DNA of 32,281 nucleotides from a virus. The translations under genes and the position numbers were made by a program. This document shows positions 12,618 to 20,967 of the stretch, one piece after another. Under the pieces are notes generated by a model that was given only the letters and a program-made list of their open reading frames with translations, was not told the DNA's origin and did not search any database. The stretch is taken from positions 1 through 32,281 of IMG/VR virus record IMGVR_UViG_3300044846_003029; one strand, given 5' to 3'. Positions within the stretch are counted from its first letter, which is position 1; each line of letters begins with the position of its first letter.

Positions 12618-13523
12618 ATGTCTGAATTTATTTATGTTCCATCTAGACAAATTAGATCCCAAATAGAAACTTTAACAACAACCATTAAAGTTAAAACTAA
12701 TCAAATTAAAATTGCTCAAAAACAAATTGCAATAAATGAAACATTAATTACCCAATATAAAGAACAAAATGATGTTCTAAAGAAAAAAATTGAAATTGCC
12801 GAAAAAGTGGGTGATAAAAAGTTAGTTAGAGAATTACAATTAGAATTACGAGATTTAAGAATAAAAACTCAAGAATCTGAAATTATTATTGAAAATTCGA
12901 ATAAAAGAATACCTGTTTTAGAAAAAGAAATTAAAGAATTAAATGAAGTATTATCAGATTTAAATAAAAATTTAGAAGAATCTTTAAGATATGAAGAGGC
13001 TTTGGAGATCAGAAAAACTAAAACAGTTGTTAGTCTTACAGATGTTTCTATATTCTTTGGTGGTTTCGGAGGTCAAGATAATGGGCCAAAACCAAGACCA
13101 ATATTTCAAACTGATTCTTCAGTAACACTAAACATTAAACAAGGTCAAAAATTAGAAACTATAATTTTAAGGGAAACTAATCAGACGTTTATTAAAGTAT
13201 CAACTATTAGTAATTTTAAAAATGTTGAATTTACATTTAAAACTGTTGATTATAATAACATTTTAATTAGTAATGATCCTCATGGTGGTATAATAGGTCC
13301 TAAAACTCCAAATGTTATAGGAACACCTGAAAATGATCTTGTTTTTACATTAGATAATTCTTATGGGTTTAGTAATGGTGTTGAAACGACATATGTTTCA
13401 CAAGTTCTTGATTATGATATGACGTTATCAATATCACCATCAATTGGATTTATAACATTAGATGTTGATAGAAAAGATGGTGATTTATCACTTTGGGTTA
13501 TGACATCATCAGGTAATGAATAA
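12618..13523 (+). CDS. Coiled-coil virion or fibre-like protein, unknown
   Basis: 301 residues. Residues about 10-135 form a long coiled coil (Lys/Glu/Gln/Ile-rich heptads, e.g. IAQKQIAINETLITQYKEQ), followed by a beta-rich C-terminal part with glycine turns (FFGGFGGQDNGPKPRP, SNDPHGGIIGPKTP) and regular strands to the end. A helical stalk plus a globular beta domain is the plan of many phage fibre or whisker proteins. No family is recognised. Preceded by the late motif. The convergent tmRNA terminator lies 18 bases after its stop. Confidence 0.6.
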   Translation: MSEFIYVPSRQIRSQIETLTTTIKVKTNQIKIAQKQIAINETLITQYKEQNDVLKKKIEIAEKVGDKKLVRELQLELRDLRIKTQESEIIIENSNKRIPVLEKEIKELNEVLSDLNKNLEESLRYEEALEIRKTKTVVSLTDVSIFFGGFGGQDNGPKPRPIFQTDSSVTLNIKQGQKLETIILRETNQTFIKVSTISNFKNVEFTFKTVDYNNILISNDPHGGIIGPKTPNVIGTPENDLVFTLDNSYGFSNGVETTYVSQVLDYDMTLSISPSIGFITLDVDRKDGDLSLWVMTSSGNE

Positions 13524-13540
13524 AAAATTATTTTAAAAAT

Positions 13541-13567
13541 AAAAACCCCACCCTAAAAAGGTGGGGT
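13541..13567 (-). terminator. Terminator of the tmRNA, possibly bidirectional
   Basis: AAACCCCACC / GGTGGGGTT hairpin. On the minus strand it is followed by TTTTTATTTTT directly after the tmRNA 3' end; the plus strand of the coiled-coil gene could use it too, though its T run is poorer. Confidence 0.85.
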
Positions 13568-13572
13568 TACAG

Positions 13573-13973
13573 TGGAGGTGGAGGGGTTCGAACCCTCGTC
13601 CATAACATCCTGTCAGATAAGGACTACACGTTTAGGTTAACATTTTCTAATGTTCCAAAATAGTTGGTTATTTAAAATCCGATCCAACAACGGATACAAT
13701 CAAATGACCCCCTGATTGTTAGGGGTTTGTTTCTTTTCGGGTAGAAACCACACCTTAAAGGACTTCTGTTGCTAGGTTATGTGTCCACCGACCCCCCGTT
13801 TCCGTAAACTTCTTAAGCTACAGTAACATCAGAAGTACGGATTAATCCGATAGCTTCCATTTTGTTTAGCACATTGCCAGTTGTTTTTCTGAATCAGTTT
13901 TTAAGGAGATTAATTCAGTCCCCACGTGCCCTTATTCTTCAGCCGATACCTGTCAAATCCAAAAAACACCCCC
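13573..13973 (-). ncRNA. ssrA: Phage-encoded tmRNA
   Basis: The minus strand shows the complete one-piece tmRNA. The 5' acceptor GGGGGTG pairs with CACCTCC at the 3' end, including the G3-U70 pair that alanyl-tRNA synthetase needs. GGATTTGACAGG follows near the 5' end, and the T arm GAGGG-TTCGAAC-CCCTC near the 3' end, then discriminator A. CCA is not encoded. A tag frame bounded by TAA codons runs over 13870-13813. With resume codon GCT it would give AIGLIRTSDVTVA-stop, an ending unlike the usual ALAA. The 401-nt length is normal. Role: rescue of stalled ribosomes and tagging of their products. Confidence 0.93.
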
Positions 13974-14035
13974 ATAATGTCAAATAACGTTTGTTATACA
14001 AATATATAAATATTCAGTTAAATAACAAGTGACAT

Positions 14036-14043
14036 ATATTTAT
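14036..14043 (+). promoter_or_regulatory. Late-promoter motif ATATTTAT
   Basis: 13 bases before the ATG at 14057, in a very AT-rich leader that also holds the divergent upstream region of the tmRNA (TATATTTG on the minus strand about 25 bases from its 5' end). Confidence 0.4.
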
Positions 14044-14056
14044 TTATATAAAATAT

Positions 14057-15148
14057 ATGGAATATTCTGAAGAATATATTGAGTTAGAAAACATACTTAA
14101 AGGTAAACCAACATCCAAATGGATCAATGATGACATTGAGGTTAGGTTTAATGAAAAAAATCCGGGAAAATCTTTAGTTAAATTACATTTTAATAGCGTT
14201 GATAAATTTACAGATCTTTTTGATGGTAGTTTGGACTATTCTGACAAAGGGATGGTTGAAAAGTTATTTTCTTATTACAGTTCAACCGAGGAGTTTATGG
14301 ATATTTACACAGCCGAAGGAGATTTTAAAAGTGGATGGGTTCTTGATTACTTTAACGATGAAAATAAAGTAAAATTAAATGAAATAATTGAATCAGATTT
14401 TAAATTTGGTAATCGAGAAAAAACTAATAAAGAAATTTCTGAATTTTTATTAGAACACTATGGGGATCAATCGGATCAATTAACACATGAATATGCTCAA
14501 TATTATAACGAATGTTTAAGTGATTCGATGAGAGAACTAATAGAAAAAGAACTTAACGGTGTTTTATTTGATTTGAATCTAATACCAAAATATAATTTTA
14601 ATGAATATATAACCACTGCTAAAAATTTATTTAACTTATACAATAAAGTTGAACAGAATAAAACTCTATCAATTTATGGTTTAATAGAAAATTTAATTTA
14701 TGATAAGTCTCCAGGTATAGGTAATTATTGGGATGATGTTTGGAATCATGGTTGTAACAACTTTAATAAAGAAGATTTTAATTATTATGTTAGTCGAGAA
14801 CTTGATGAGATAATAGAAAAAATAGAAAGTTCTTATAACGATAACCCAAACTTCCATGAATATAAAACAATGTATTATATCGTTAATAAATTAGGAGGTT
14901 TTGATAAATGGATTCCATTACAAAAAGAAAATAGATTTATTAAATTTGTTAATTTTAATGGTGAAACAAATACATTGGTTTTTTATATAACAAAAAAAGG
15001 GGGTACTGATAATCCAGAATATGATGGATCTTTGGATTCAATATCAGAAAAAAGAAGTGTTAATAACGTAGAAGATCTAAATAATGAAATTTATCATCCC
15101 GAATTGTTTGAAAGTATAAAAAAACATTTAAGAAAATTTTTAATTTAA
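14057..15148 (+). CDS. Unknown 363-residue acidic protein
   Basis: Acidic, rich in Asn, Tyr, Phe and Glu, and mostly helical by eye, without signal peptide or membrane segment. Recognisable landmarks are only descriptive: an Asp/Tyr-rich first third (DKFTDLFDGSLDYSD), a middle with QLTHEYAQYYNECLSD, and a C-terminal strand pair (FIKFVNFNGETNTLVFYITKKGG). I cannot assign a family. It sits between the divergent tmRNA and the peptidase gene; a late-type motif precedes it, so it could be a particle protein or an internal protein. Confidence 0.6.
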   Translation: MEYSEEYIELENILKGKPTSKWINDDIEVRFNEKNPGKSLVKLHFNSVDKFTDLFDGSLDYSDKGMVEKLFSYYSSTEEFMDIYTAEGDFKSGWVLDYFNDENKVKLNEIIESDFKFGNREKTNKEISEFLLEHYGDQSDQLTHEYAQYYNECLSDSMRELIEKELNGVLFDLNLIPKYNFNEYITTAKNLFNLYNKVEQNKTLSIYGLIENLIYDKSPGIGNYWDDVWNHGCNNFNKEDFNYYVSRELDEIIEKIESSYNDNPNFHEYKTMYYIVNKLGGFDKWIPLQKENRFIKFVNFNGETNTLVFYITKKGGTDNPEYDGSLDSISEKRSVNNVEDLNNEIYHPELFESIKKHLRKFLI

Positions 15149-15159
15149 AATAAATTCCA

Positions 15160-15167
15160 TATATTTG
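15160..15167 (+). promoter_or_regulatory. -7 box TATATTTG, 4 nt before ATG 15172
   Basis: Part of ATATATTTGTTCTATG, identical to the sequence at 2373-2388. No clear -33 TTG upstream. Placement predicts a leaderless mRNA. Confidence 0.45.
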
Positions 15168-15171
15168 TTCT

Positions 15172-16008
15172 ATGGAAAGAAATTTTAAATTGTTGGTTGA
15201 TGTATTATCCGTCCCAACTAAAACTTATCAAGAAGGTTTAATGTTAAAATTTTTGGTTAATTATTTAACCGAGAATAACTATGACCATTATTCCGATAAG
15301 TATGGTAACATTTATGTAACAAAACAAACTGATGAGGTTGAATTTTTTCCTTGTGTTGTTGCTCATACAGATACTGTTCACAATATTGATACAATTAATG
15401 TTAGAGAAGAAATTCTTGAAAACGAACAAGGGGTTTTGAAACCGTCATTAAAAGCATATAATGACGAAGGTAATCCTACAGGTATTGGTGGTGATGATAA
15501 GTGTGGTGTATATGCTTGTCTTGAACTATTGAAGGAATTACCAAACTTAAAAGTCGCGTTCTTTGTATCTGAAGAAACAGGATGTCATGGATCCCGTAAA
15601 GCCGATCCTGAATTTTTCAAGAACGTTGGATATGCAATTCAATTTGACGCACCTGGTAATAGTATTGTTAGTGAATATTGTATGGGGGTACAATTGTTTG
15701 GTAGAAAGACCGAATTTTTTGAATCCTGTCATAAAGTATTATCAGAATCTTTTGATAACAAACAGAAATATCAAAAACACCCATATACTGATGTTTACGC
15801 ATTGAGGCAGTTATTTGATTTTTCTTGTATTAATTTCTCAATTGGATATTATGATTATCATACCAAAAATGAATATGTTGTAATTGAAGACGTATACAAT
15901 GGTATTAAAACAGGTAAACAAATGATTGAATCATTGGGGTACAAACAATATATTCATGAACCTGAAGACATGTTTGCTTATTTGTATAAAAAAAGGGGTC
16001 TTATTTGA
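15172..16008 (+). CDS. M20-family zinc peptidase (peptidase T-like)
   Basis: 278 residues with the metal-binding set of M20/M28-type exopeptidases: VAHTDTV (H65, D67), GIGGDDKCG (bridging D108 or D109), SEETGCHG (general base E134, E135), QFDAPG (D159) and a late His in YDYHTKNEY (H230). The lid domain that splits the M20 catalytic domain is very short or absent, so the enzyme is smaller than the usual 370-410 residues. Expected activity is removal of an N-terminal residue from short peptides in the cytoplasm, which could recycle amino acids from degraded host proteins. A Clp-type unfoldase is convergent with it and shares its terminator. Leaderless-type promoter. Confidence 0.8.
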   Translation: MERNFKLLVDVLSVPTKTYQEGLMLKFLVNYLTENNYDHYSDKYGNIYVTKQTDEVEFFPCVVAHTDTVHNIDTINVREEILENEQGVLKPSLKAYNDEGNPTGIGGDDKCGVYACLELLKELPNLKVAFFVSEETGCHGSRKADPEFFKNVGYAIQFDAPGNSIVSEYCMGVQLFGRKTEFFESCHKVLSESFDNKQKYQKHPYTDVYALRQLFDFSCINFSIGYYDYHTKNEYVVIEDVYNGIKTGKQMIESLGYKQYIHEPEDMFAYLYKKRGLI

Positions 16009-16016
16009 CCCCTTTT
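15991..16016. terminator. Bidirectional terminator shared by convergent genes
   Basis: AAAAGGGGTC-TTATTT-GACCCCTTTT. The stop codons of the M20 peptidase (16006-16008) and of the Clp-like gene (16001-16003) both lie inside the hairpin. Confidence 0.9.
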
Positions 16017-18028
16017 CTTTTTCTTCCTTTTTTCTTTAGTTCAAGTTTGATCTCTTTATCTTCAGAATAAATTCTATATTCACTTTCTTCTAAAATATTA
16101 CCATTCAAAATTTCTTCAGAAATAAAGTCTTCGATCTTATCTTGGATTGCTCTTTTTAGAGGACGAGCTCCATACAATTCATCAAAACCAACTTCAGAAA
16201 TTAAATCAATTATTGATTGATCAAATTCAAAATTATATTTTAGTTTCTCAAGTCTACCACTTAATTTTTGAATTTCAAGTTTAACAATTTTATCAACATC
16301 ATCTTTAACTAACTGGTTGAAGATTATAACCTCATCAATACGGTTTAAGAATTCAGGTGCAAAGAATTTTTGTAATTCCTTTTTCAAAACTTCTCTTTTG
16401 TGTTCTTCTTGAACATAAGATCTGGCTTGAGTCGAGAATCCGACTCCTGTACCAAAGTCTTGTAGTTTTTTAACTCCCAAGTTTGATGTCATAATGATAA
16501 CACAGTTTTTAAAATTAATCTTTCTACCAAGTCCATCAGTAATATGACCGTCATCTAATACTTGTAGTAGTGTTTGGAATACATTTTTGTTGGCCTTTTC
16601 AATTTCATCAAATAATATAACTGAATATGGTTTGTTTTTAACTTGTTCAGTTAATTGTCCACCTTCATCATAACCAACATATCCTGGAGGGGCTCCGATC
16701 AATCTTGAAATAGTATGTTGTTCTTGAAATTCCGACATGTCAATTCTAATTAAAGAATCTTCACTACCAAATATTTGTTTAGCCAATTGTTTTGCCAAAT
16801 ATGTTTTACCAACCCCAGTTGATCCTAAGAAAATGAATGAACCAATCGGTTTATTTGGATCCTTAATCCCAATTCTATTTCTCCTAATAGATTTCGCAAT
16901 TTTTGAGATGGCATCTGGTTGGCCAACAACATTATCATTTAATGATGACTCAAGATTACTTAATGATTTTGCTTCATCAGAGTTCATTTTAGAAATTGGA
17001 ATTTTGGTCATATTAGAAACAACCTCATAAACTAAATCAACAGTAACTTCTTTCTTTTGATTACCAAGTTCTTCTTCAAATTTCTTTTTTTCAACATCAA
17101 GTTTATTTAAAATTCTTTTTTCTTTGTCTCTTAGATTTGCCGCTTCCTCATAGTTTTGTTGTTTGACAACATTTAATTTATCTAATTTAATTTGTTGAGC
17201 TTCGGATTTTAACTCTTCAATAACAGGTGGCATTTTAACTTCAACTTGACTACGAGCGCCAACCTCATCAATAATATCAAACGCCTTATCAGGAAATTCT
17301 CGGTCTGTAATATATCTTTCAGCAAGATCAACACATAAGTTTAATATTTCATCATTGTATTTTACTTTATGATAATCCTCATATTTTTCTTTAGCATTTT
17401 TTAAAATAATTAAAGTTTCTTCTTTAGATGCCGCGTCAACAATTACTTTTTGAAATCTTCTTTCTAACGCCCCGTCCTTTTCAAAGTTTTTACGGTATTC
17501 ATCTAATGTTGTTGCTCCGACACATTGAATCTCACCTCTTGCTAATGCGGGTTTAAAAATGTTTGAAGCGTCTAAAGATCCTGAACTATTCCCAGCTCCA
17601 ACAATAGTATGGATTTCATCAATGAATACTATAATATCAGGATTTGATTGGAGTTCTTCAATAATAACTTTCATTCTTTCTTCAAATTGTCCACGATATT
17701 TTGTTCCCGCAACAATTGATGTCATATCTAATGATACAATTTTTTTATCCATTAAATTTCTTGGACATTCTCCATTAATGATTTTAATAGCAAGTCCCTC
17801 AACAATTGCGGTTTTACCACAACCAGGTTCTCCGACAACAATTGGGTTATTCTTTTTTCTTCTTGATAGAATTTGTGCGATACGAGTGATTTCTCTATCC
17901 CTACCAACAACAGGGTCTAATTTACCTTCTTCCGCTAATTTATTTAAGTTACGACTAAAATTGTCTAATACGGGGGTCGAGGAATCCCCTTTTTTACCTT
18001 TTCCACTATTTTCCGCTGATTCGATCAT
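16001..18028 (-). CDS. ClpC/ClpA-like AAA+ unfoldase without N-domain
   Basis: 675 residues with two AAA+ modules. D1: Walker A GEPGCGKT (66-73), Walker B FIDEIH (D137, E138), ALERRF arginine finger region (187-192). Middle: short UVR-like helix pair (EEAANLRDKEKRIL, 294-307) as in ClpC, not the long ClpB arm. D2: Walker A GSTGVGKT (402-409), pore loop PPGYVGYDEGG, Walker B LFDEIEKA (D474, E475), sensor-2 GARPLKRAI (620-628). GVGF (528-531) stands where ClpC/ClpA have the ClpP-docking loop. The Clp N-domain is absent (bacterial ClpC is about 810-850 residues). Likely role: unfolding of selected proteins into host ClpP, perhaps those tagged by the phage tmRNA. It is the only long minus-strand gene here. 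Confidence 0.9.
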   Translation of the reverse strand: MIESAENSGKGKKGDSSTPVLDNFSRNLNKLAEEGKLDPVVGRDREITRIAQILSRRKKNNPIVVGEPGCGKTAIVEGLAIKIINGECPRNLMDKKIVSLDMTSIVAGTKYRGQFEERMKVIIEELQSNPDIIVFIDEIHTIVGAGNSSGSLDASNIFKPALARGEIQCVGATTLDEYRKNFEKDGALERRFQKVIVDAASKEETLIILKNAKEKYEDYHKVKYNDEILNLCVDLAERYITDREFPDKAFDIIDEVGARSQVEVKMPPVIEELKSEAQQIKLDKLNVVKQQNYEEAANLRDKEKRILNKLDVEKKKFEEELGNQKKEVTVDLVYEVVSNMTKIPISKMNSDEAKSLSNLESSLNDNVVGQPDAISKIAKSIRRNRIGIKDPNKPIGSFIFLGSTGVGKTYLAKQLAKQIFGSEDSLIRIDMSEFQEQHTISRLIGAPPGYVGYDEGGQLTEQVKNKPYSVILFDEIEKANKNVFQTLLQVLDDGHITDGLGRKINFKNCVIIMTSNLGVKKLQDFGTGVGFSTQARSYVQEEHKREVLKKELQKFFAPEFLNRIDEVIIFNQLVKDDVDKIVKLEIQKLSGRLEKLKYNFEFDQSIIDLISEVGFDELYGARPLKRAIQDKIEDFISEEILNGNILEESEYRIYSEDKEIKLELKKKGRKRKGVK

Positions 18029-18082
18029 AAGTTATTTGTTTTGTATAATAATAAGTATAAAAAAGAAAATCTGAAATATTAT

Positions 18083-18110
18083 GATATTTATAAAAAAAAT
18101 AATATTTATA
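18083..18110 (+). promoter_or_regulatory. Tandem late-promoter motifs GATATTTATA and AATATTTATA
   Basis: Two copies (18083-18092 and 18101-18110) in a near-perfect direct repeat; the second ends 12 bases before ATG 18123. Earlier in-frame ATGs would translate through both copies, which favours the 18123 start. Confidence 0.5.
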
Positions 18111-18122
18111 AAAAAAATAATT

Positions 18123-18554
18123 ATGAAAAAAATTGTTAGACTAACAGAATCTGAACTAATTAATGTTGTTAAAAAAATAATTAATGAAACTAAACAAGTA
18201 ATAACTGAAGAAGTTGATTTTTATGGTATGAAAATAAAACCATCTAATGATGGTAGAGGTCATCTTATTTTAACTTTAGGAAAAACACAAATGGATTATA
18301 AAGTAAACGTTGATGTAAAAAAACTTGGTTTTTCAGTGTATAAAGGTCCAATTTCTGTTGTTGCTCTTTGGAAAAATAATGAAGGTAAATTTTGGGCTAA
18401 AGACAATACAGGTAAAATGTTTAAATTAGATAGTACCCAATTAAAATCAATGTATGACGCAATTAAATCAAAAAGTAAACAAATTAAATTTAGTGGTGAA
18501 GGAGAAGTTGCTGGTGTGTCAGGAACTTACGATGCAACATTGACATCGGCATAA
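18123..18554 (+). CDS. Unknown protein with N-terminal MKKIVRLTES tag
   Basis: 143 residues from ATG 18123. Residues 1-21 (MKKIVRLTESELINVVKKII) nearly repeat the start of the protein at 7161, while the rest is unrelated. The tag ends near a Glu-rich stretch (ETKQVITEEV), and LTE-S and VITE-E both fit the L/I-x-E cleavage rule of T4-type prohead protease. The body is beta-rich (HLILTLGKTQMDYKVNVDVKK, KQIKFSGEGEVAGVSGTYDATL) and might be an internal head protein. First gene of the head block, divergent from the Clp-like gene. Function unknown. Confidence 0.65.
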   Translation: MKKIVRLTESELINVVKKIINETKQVITEEVDFYGMKIKPSNDGRGHLILTLGKTQMDYKVNVDVKKLGFSVYKGPISVVALWKNNEGKFWAKDNTGKMFKLDSTQLKSMYDAIKSKSKQIKFSGEGEVAGVSGTYDATLTSA

Positions 18555-18573
18555 TTAAAATTATATTTAATTT

Positions 18574-18816
18574 ATGGCAATTACAAAAGAAGAAATAGTT
18601 GGTACTAAAATTATTAATGAGATACAATCAAGTAATGTTGTTAAAAGTGAATATGATACTGAAACAAAGAAAATGATTGTTGAATTTAAAAATGGTCAAA
18701 GATATGAATATGATGATGTACCTCATCAAACATACACACAGTTCAGACTTTCAGAATCTCAAGGTAAATTTTTCAGTTCTAAAATCGCAAAAGCTTTTAA
18801 ATATAAAAAGTTATAA
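18574..18816 (+). CDS. KTSC-domain protein
   Basis: 80 residues. Residues about 18-78 match the KTSC pattern: SSNVVKSEYDTETKKMIVEFKNG, then YEYDDVPHQTYTQF and SQGKFFSSKIAKAFKYK. The small domain occurs in phages and bacteria, alone or fused to lysyl-tRNA-synthetase-like proteins, and is thought to bind nucleic acid or protein; its precise role is not known. Follows the tagged protein after 19 bases and is probably cotranscribed with it from the tandem late motif. Confidence 0.75.
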   Translation: MAITKEEIVGTKIINEIQSSNVVKSEYDTETKKMIVEFKNGQRYEYDDVPHQTYTQFRLSESQGKFFSSKIAKAFKYKKL

Positions 18817-18830
18817 TTCAATTAAACGGA

Positions 18831-18838
18831 CTATTTAT
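18831..18838 (+). promoter_or_regulatory. Late-promoter motif CTATTTAT
   Basis: GACTATTTATTA ends only a few bases before the ATG at 18844. It has C in place of A at the first position of the motif. Confidence 0.35.
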
Positions 18839-18843
18839 TAGTG

Positions 18844-19593
18844 ATGAATAATATTAAGTCCATTCTTGGTAGCTTTAAAATCAAAGATGAGCTAAACTCT
18901 AACATTTGGGAAAAAACAGATGACGGGTACGTCATGAAACAAAAAGTTAGAGATCGATTATTAAAAATTGCAAATGATTTTATTGAATTTTTAGATGTTG
19001 ATATAATAATAACTGATATTATTATGACAGGATCTTTAGCTAATTTTAATTGGTCTAATTTTTCTGATATTGATGTTCATTTAATTGCTGATCTAAGGCA
19101 ATACCCTAAAAATTTAAGACCATTATACGAAGATTTATTTAAATTAAAAAAATCATTGTATAAAAAAAAACATGACATAACAATTTATGGGTACGAAGTC
19201 GAATTGTATGTTGAGGATGAATCTCAAATTAATGAAGTAAAAAACAGTGCAAGATTTTCAATATTAAATAATGAATGGATAGAAAAACCTGTTAAAGAAA
19301 CTTTTGAAATAAAAGTAGATCGAATTAAATCAAAATCAAATCAATGGATGAGTATAATTGACACATTGATAGAATCAGTTAAAGATGATGATTATGACGA
19401 TGCTAAAGAGTTGATTCAAAAGTATAATGACAAGTTAAGAAAATATAGAACTTGTGGGTTACAGAAAGACGGAGAATTTTCGGATGAAAATTTAGTATTT
19501 AAAGTTTTGAGAAGAAATGGTTATTTAGACAAATTAAAAGATCTTAAAAATAAGTTAACGGATAAAAAACTTTCTTTGAAAGAATCAAGATAA
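18844..19593 (+). CDS. Nucleotidyltransferase-fold protein
   Basis: 249 residues from ATG 18844 (a GTG at 18841 also fits). The Pol-beta-type core is clear: TGSLANFNWSNFSDIDVHLI with G63-S64 and D75-x-D77, and the third acidic residue E120 in GYEVELYVED. A helical C-terminal part (about 150-249) could be the substrate-binding bundle. Such enzymes move a nucleotide onto RNA, protein or antibiotic; the substrate here is unknown. Tailless copies occur near head genes of other Bacteroidota phages as I recall. The C-terminus ends KKLSLKESR, again with an L-x-E-S site. Confidence 0.75.
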   Translation: MNNIKSILGSFKIKDELNSNIWEKTDDGYVMKQKVRDRLLKIANDFIEFLDVDIIITDIIMTGSLANFNWSNFSDIDVHLIADLRQYPKNLRPLYEDLFKLKKSLYKKKHDITIYGYEVELYVEDESQINEVKNSARFSILNNEWIEKPVKETFEIKVDRIKSKSNQWMSIIDTLIESVKDDDYDDAKELIQKYNDKLRKYRTCGLQKDGEFSDENLVFKVLRRNGYLDKLKDLKNKLTDKKLSLKESR

Positions 19594-19636
19594 TAACATT
19601 ACCAAATAGAATTTTTTAACATTTCTATTTGATAAT

Positions 19637-19645
19637 ATATTTATA
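19637..19645 (+). promoter_or_regulatory. Late-promoter motif ATATTTATA
   Basis: 29 bases before the ATG at 19675, in an AT-rich leader. Confidence 0.45.
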
Positions 19646-19674
19646 TATAAAATAATTTCTAAAAAATAAAAACA

Positions 19675-20967
19675 ATGGGAGGATTAAAACCAATTGGTAG
19701 TGAAAAATTACAAGGTATAGATAAGATTAATCGCATTATGGAGATTGCGAGATATAGAGAAAACATACCTACACCTGTAAATGAAGATAAATCGGTAGAA
19801 TATAATATTACATTGGCTGATGGTCTTACTTATCGTATTGATAAAGAAAAAAATGGTTATGTAATTAAAAAAGGGTTAAACGAATCTTTTGATTATGTTG
19901 AACCTATGAAAAATAGAAAATATTATTCTTCATATTCTCAGGCATTCAAAAGACTTAATTTAATTGCTAAAGAAGTTAATATTAATGAAGGATATAATGA
20001 TAATATTTCATTGTTTACTGAAAGTGATGATGTTAAGTATTACTTAAAATTAAATAATGGAGGTGAGGTTAAAGAACAACCTGCATCACCCGCTCCGGCA
20101 CCCGCTCCAGCACCTGCACCGGCACCCGCACCGGCACCCGCACCTGAAGGTGAAGTGGCTCCTGTTCCAACTGATGAACCAATGCCTGATGACATGGGAA
20201 TGGACGATACTGATATTGAAGGTGAAGATGATGAAGAAGGTGTTAGTTTAAAAACAATACAAAAGATCACAGGAAAATTAGGTCAAAAAATTAGAGCGTT
20301 TTTATCTGATGAAGAAAATGAAATGACATCAGATGATACAAAATATGTTATTAATTCTATTTTATCAGCATTAGATTTAGATAATTTAGATGAAGAAGAT
20401 AAAGAAGAAATCATTTCTAAAATTGAAGGTGAAGAAGAAGAGGGTGATGAAGATTTTGATATGGGTGACGAAGAAGGTGGAGAAGAAGTATCACCTGAAA
20501 CACCTGAAGTACCATCACCTGAAGGTGAAATGGCTGAAGATGATTTAGATGAATGGGGTTCTTCAGAACATGATATGTATTCACATCATTTTGGAGGTGA
20601 TGATGAAGAAGAGGAAGAACCTGAACACAAACATAGAGGCACTAGACGTAGAAGAATTCATCATGATGATTTAACTGACGAGGATTCATATAAAGTTGAA
20701 GATATGTTTGAAGAAATTTTTTCAGAATCTAAAGTTGATAAAGTTTTGAACAAATATTTTGATGAACCGTCAAATAAAAAACAAACAAAATCAAATAAAA
20801 TAGAAACTTTATCTGAAACAACTTCACAAAAAGTTGCATCATTTAAAGTTTTACAAAAATACCCAAATGCTAAATTAGTTGGTAAAACAACATCTAAAGG
20901 TTTAGTATTTGAGGTGGAAGATAAAAGATTAAAAGTATCAACAAAAGGTGGTTATTCGCTAATATGA
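19675..20967 (+). CDS. Acidic structural protein with Pro-Ala hinge
   Basis: 430 residues in distinct parts: a folded N-terminal third (about 1-130), a Pro-Ala dipeptide run (about 137-158), a very acidic middle (Asp/Glu-rich, about 165-325, with a His/Arg patch KHRGTRRRRIHHDD) and a small C-terminal domain (about 385-430, VLQKYPNAKLVGKTTSKGLVFEVEDKRLKVSTKGG). L-x-E-S sites (GLNES, LFTES) occur in the first part. This plan resembles scaffold or internal head proteins. It is separate from the second acidic protein at 30092, but their shared features suggest related jobs in head assembly. Overlaps the next ATG (ATGA). Confidence 0.65.
   Translation: MGGLKPIGSEKLQGIDKINRIMEIARYRENIPTPVNEDKSVEYNITLADGLTYRIDKEKNGYVIKKGLNESFDYVEPMKNRKYYSSYSQAFKRLNLIAKEVNINEGYNDNISLFTESDDVKYYLKLNNGGEVKEQPASPAPAPAPAPAPAPAPAPAPEGEVAPVPTDEPMPDDMGMDDTDIEGEDDEEGVSLKTIQKITGKLGQKIRAFLSDEENEMTSDDTKYVINSILSALDLDNLDEEDKEEIISKIEGEEEEGDEDFDMGDEEGGEEVSPETPEVPSPEGEMAEDDLDEWGSSEHDMYSHHFGGDDEEEEEPEHKHRGTRRRRIHHDDLTDEDSYKVEDMFEEIFSESKVDKVLNKYFDEPSNKKQTKSNKIETLSETTSQKVASFKVLQKYPNAKLVGKTTSKGLVFEVEDKRLKVSTKGGYSLI

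Noticed and set aside
18083-18110. T4 late promoters TATAAATA reading to the left
   Set aside because: The reverse strand of the motif contains TATAAATA, but all copies stand before plus-strand genes; the leftward reading would mostly point into gene ends.
20040-20270. Minus-strand Gly-Ala-rich open frame
   Set aside because: It is the reverse reading of the Pro-Ala codons in the acidic structural protein.
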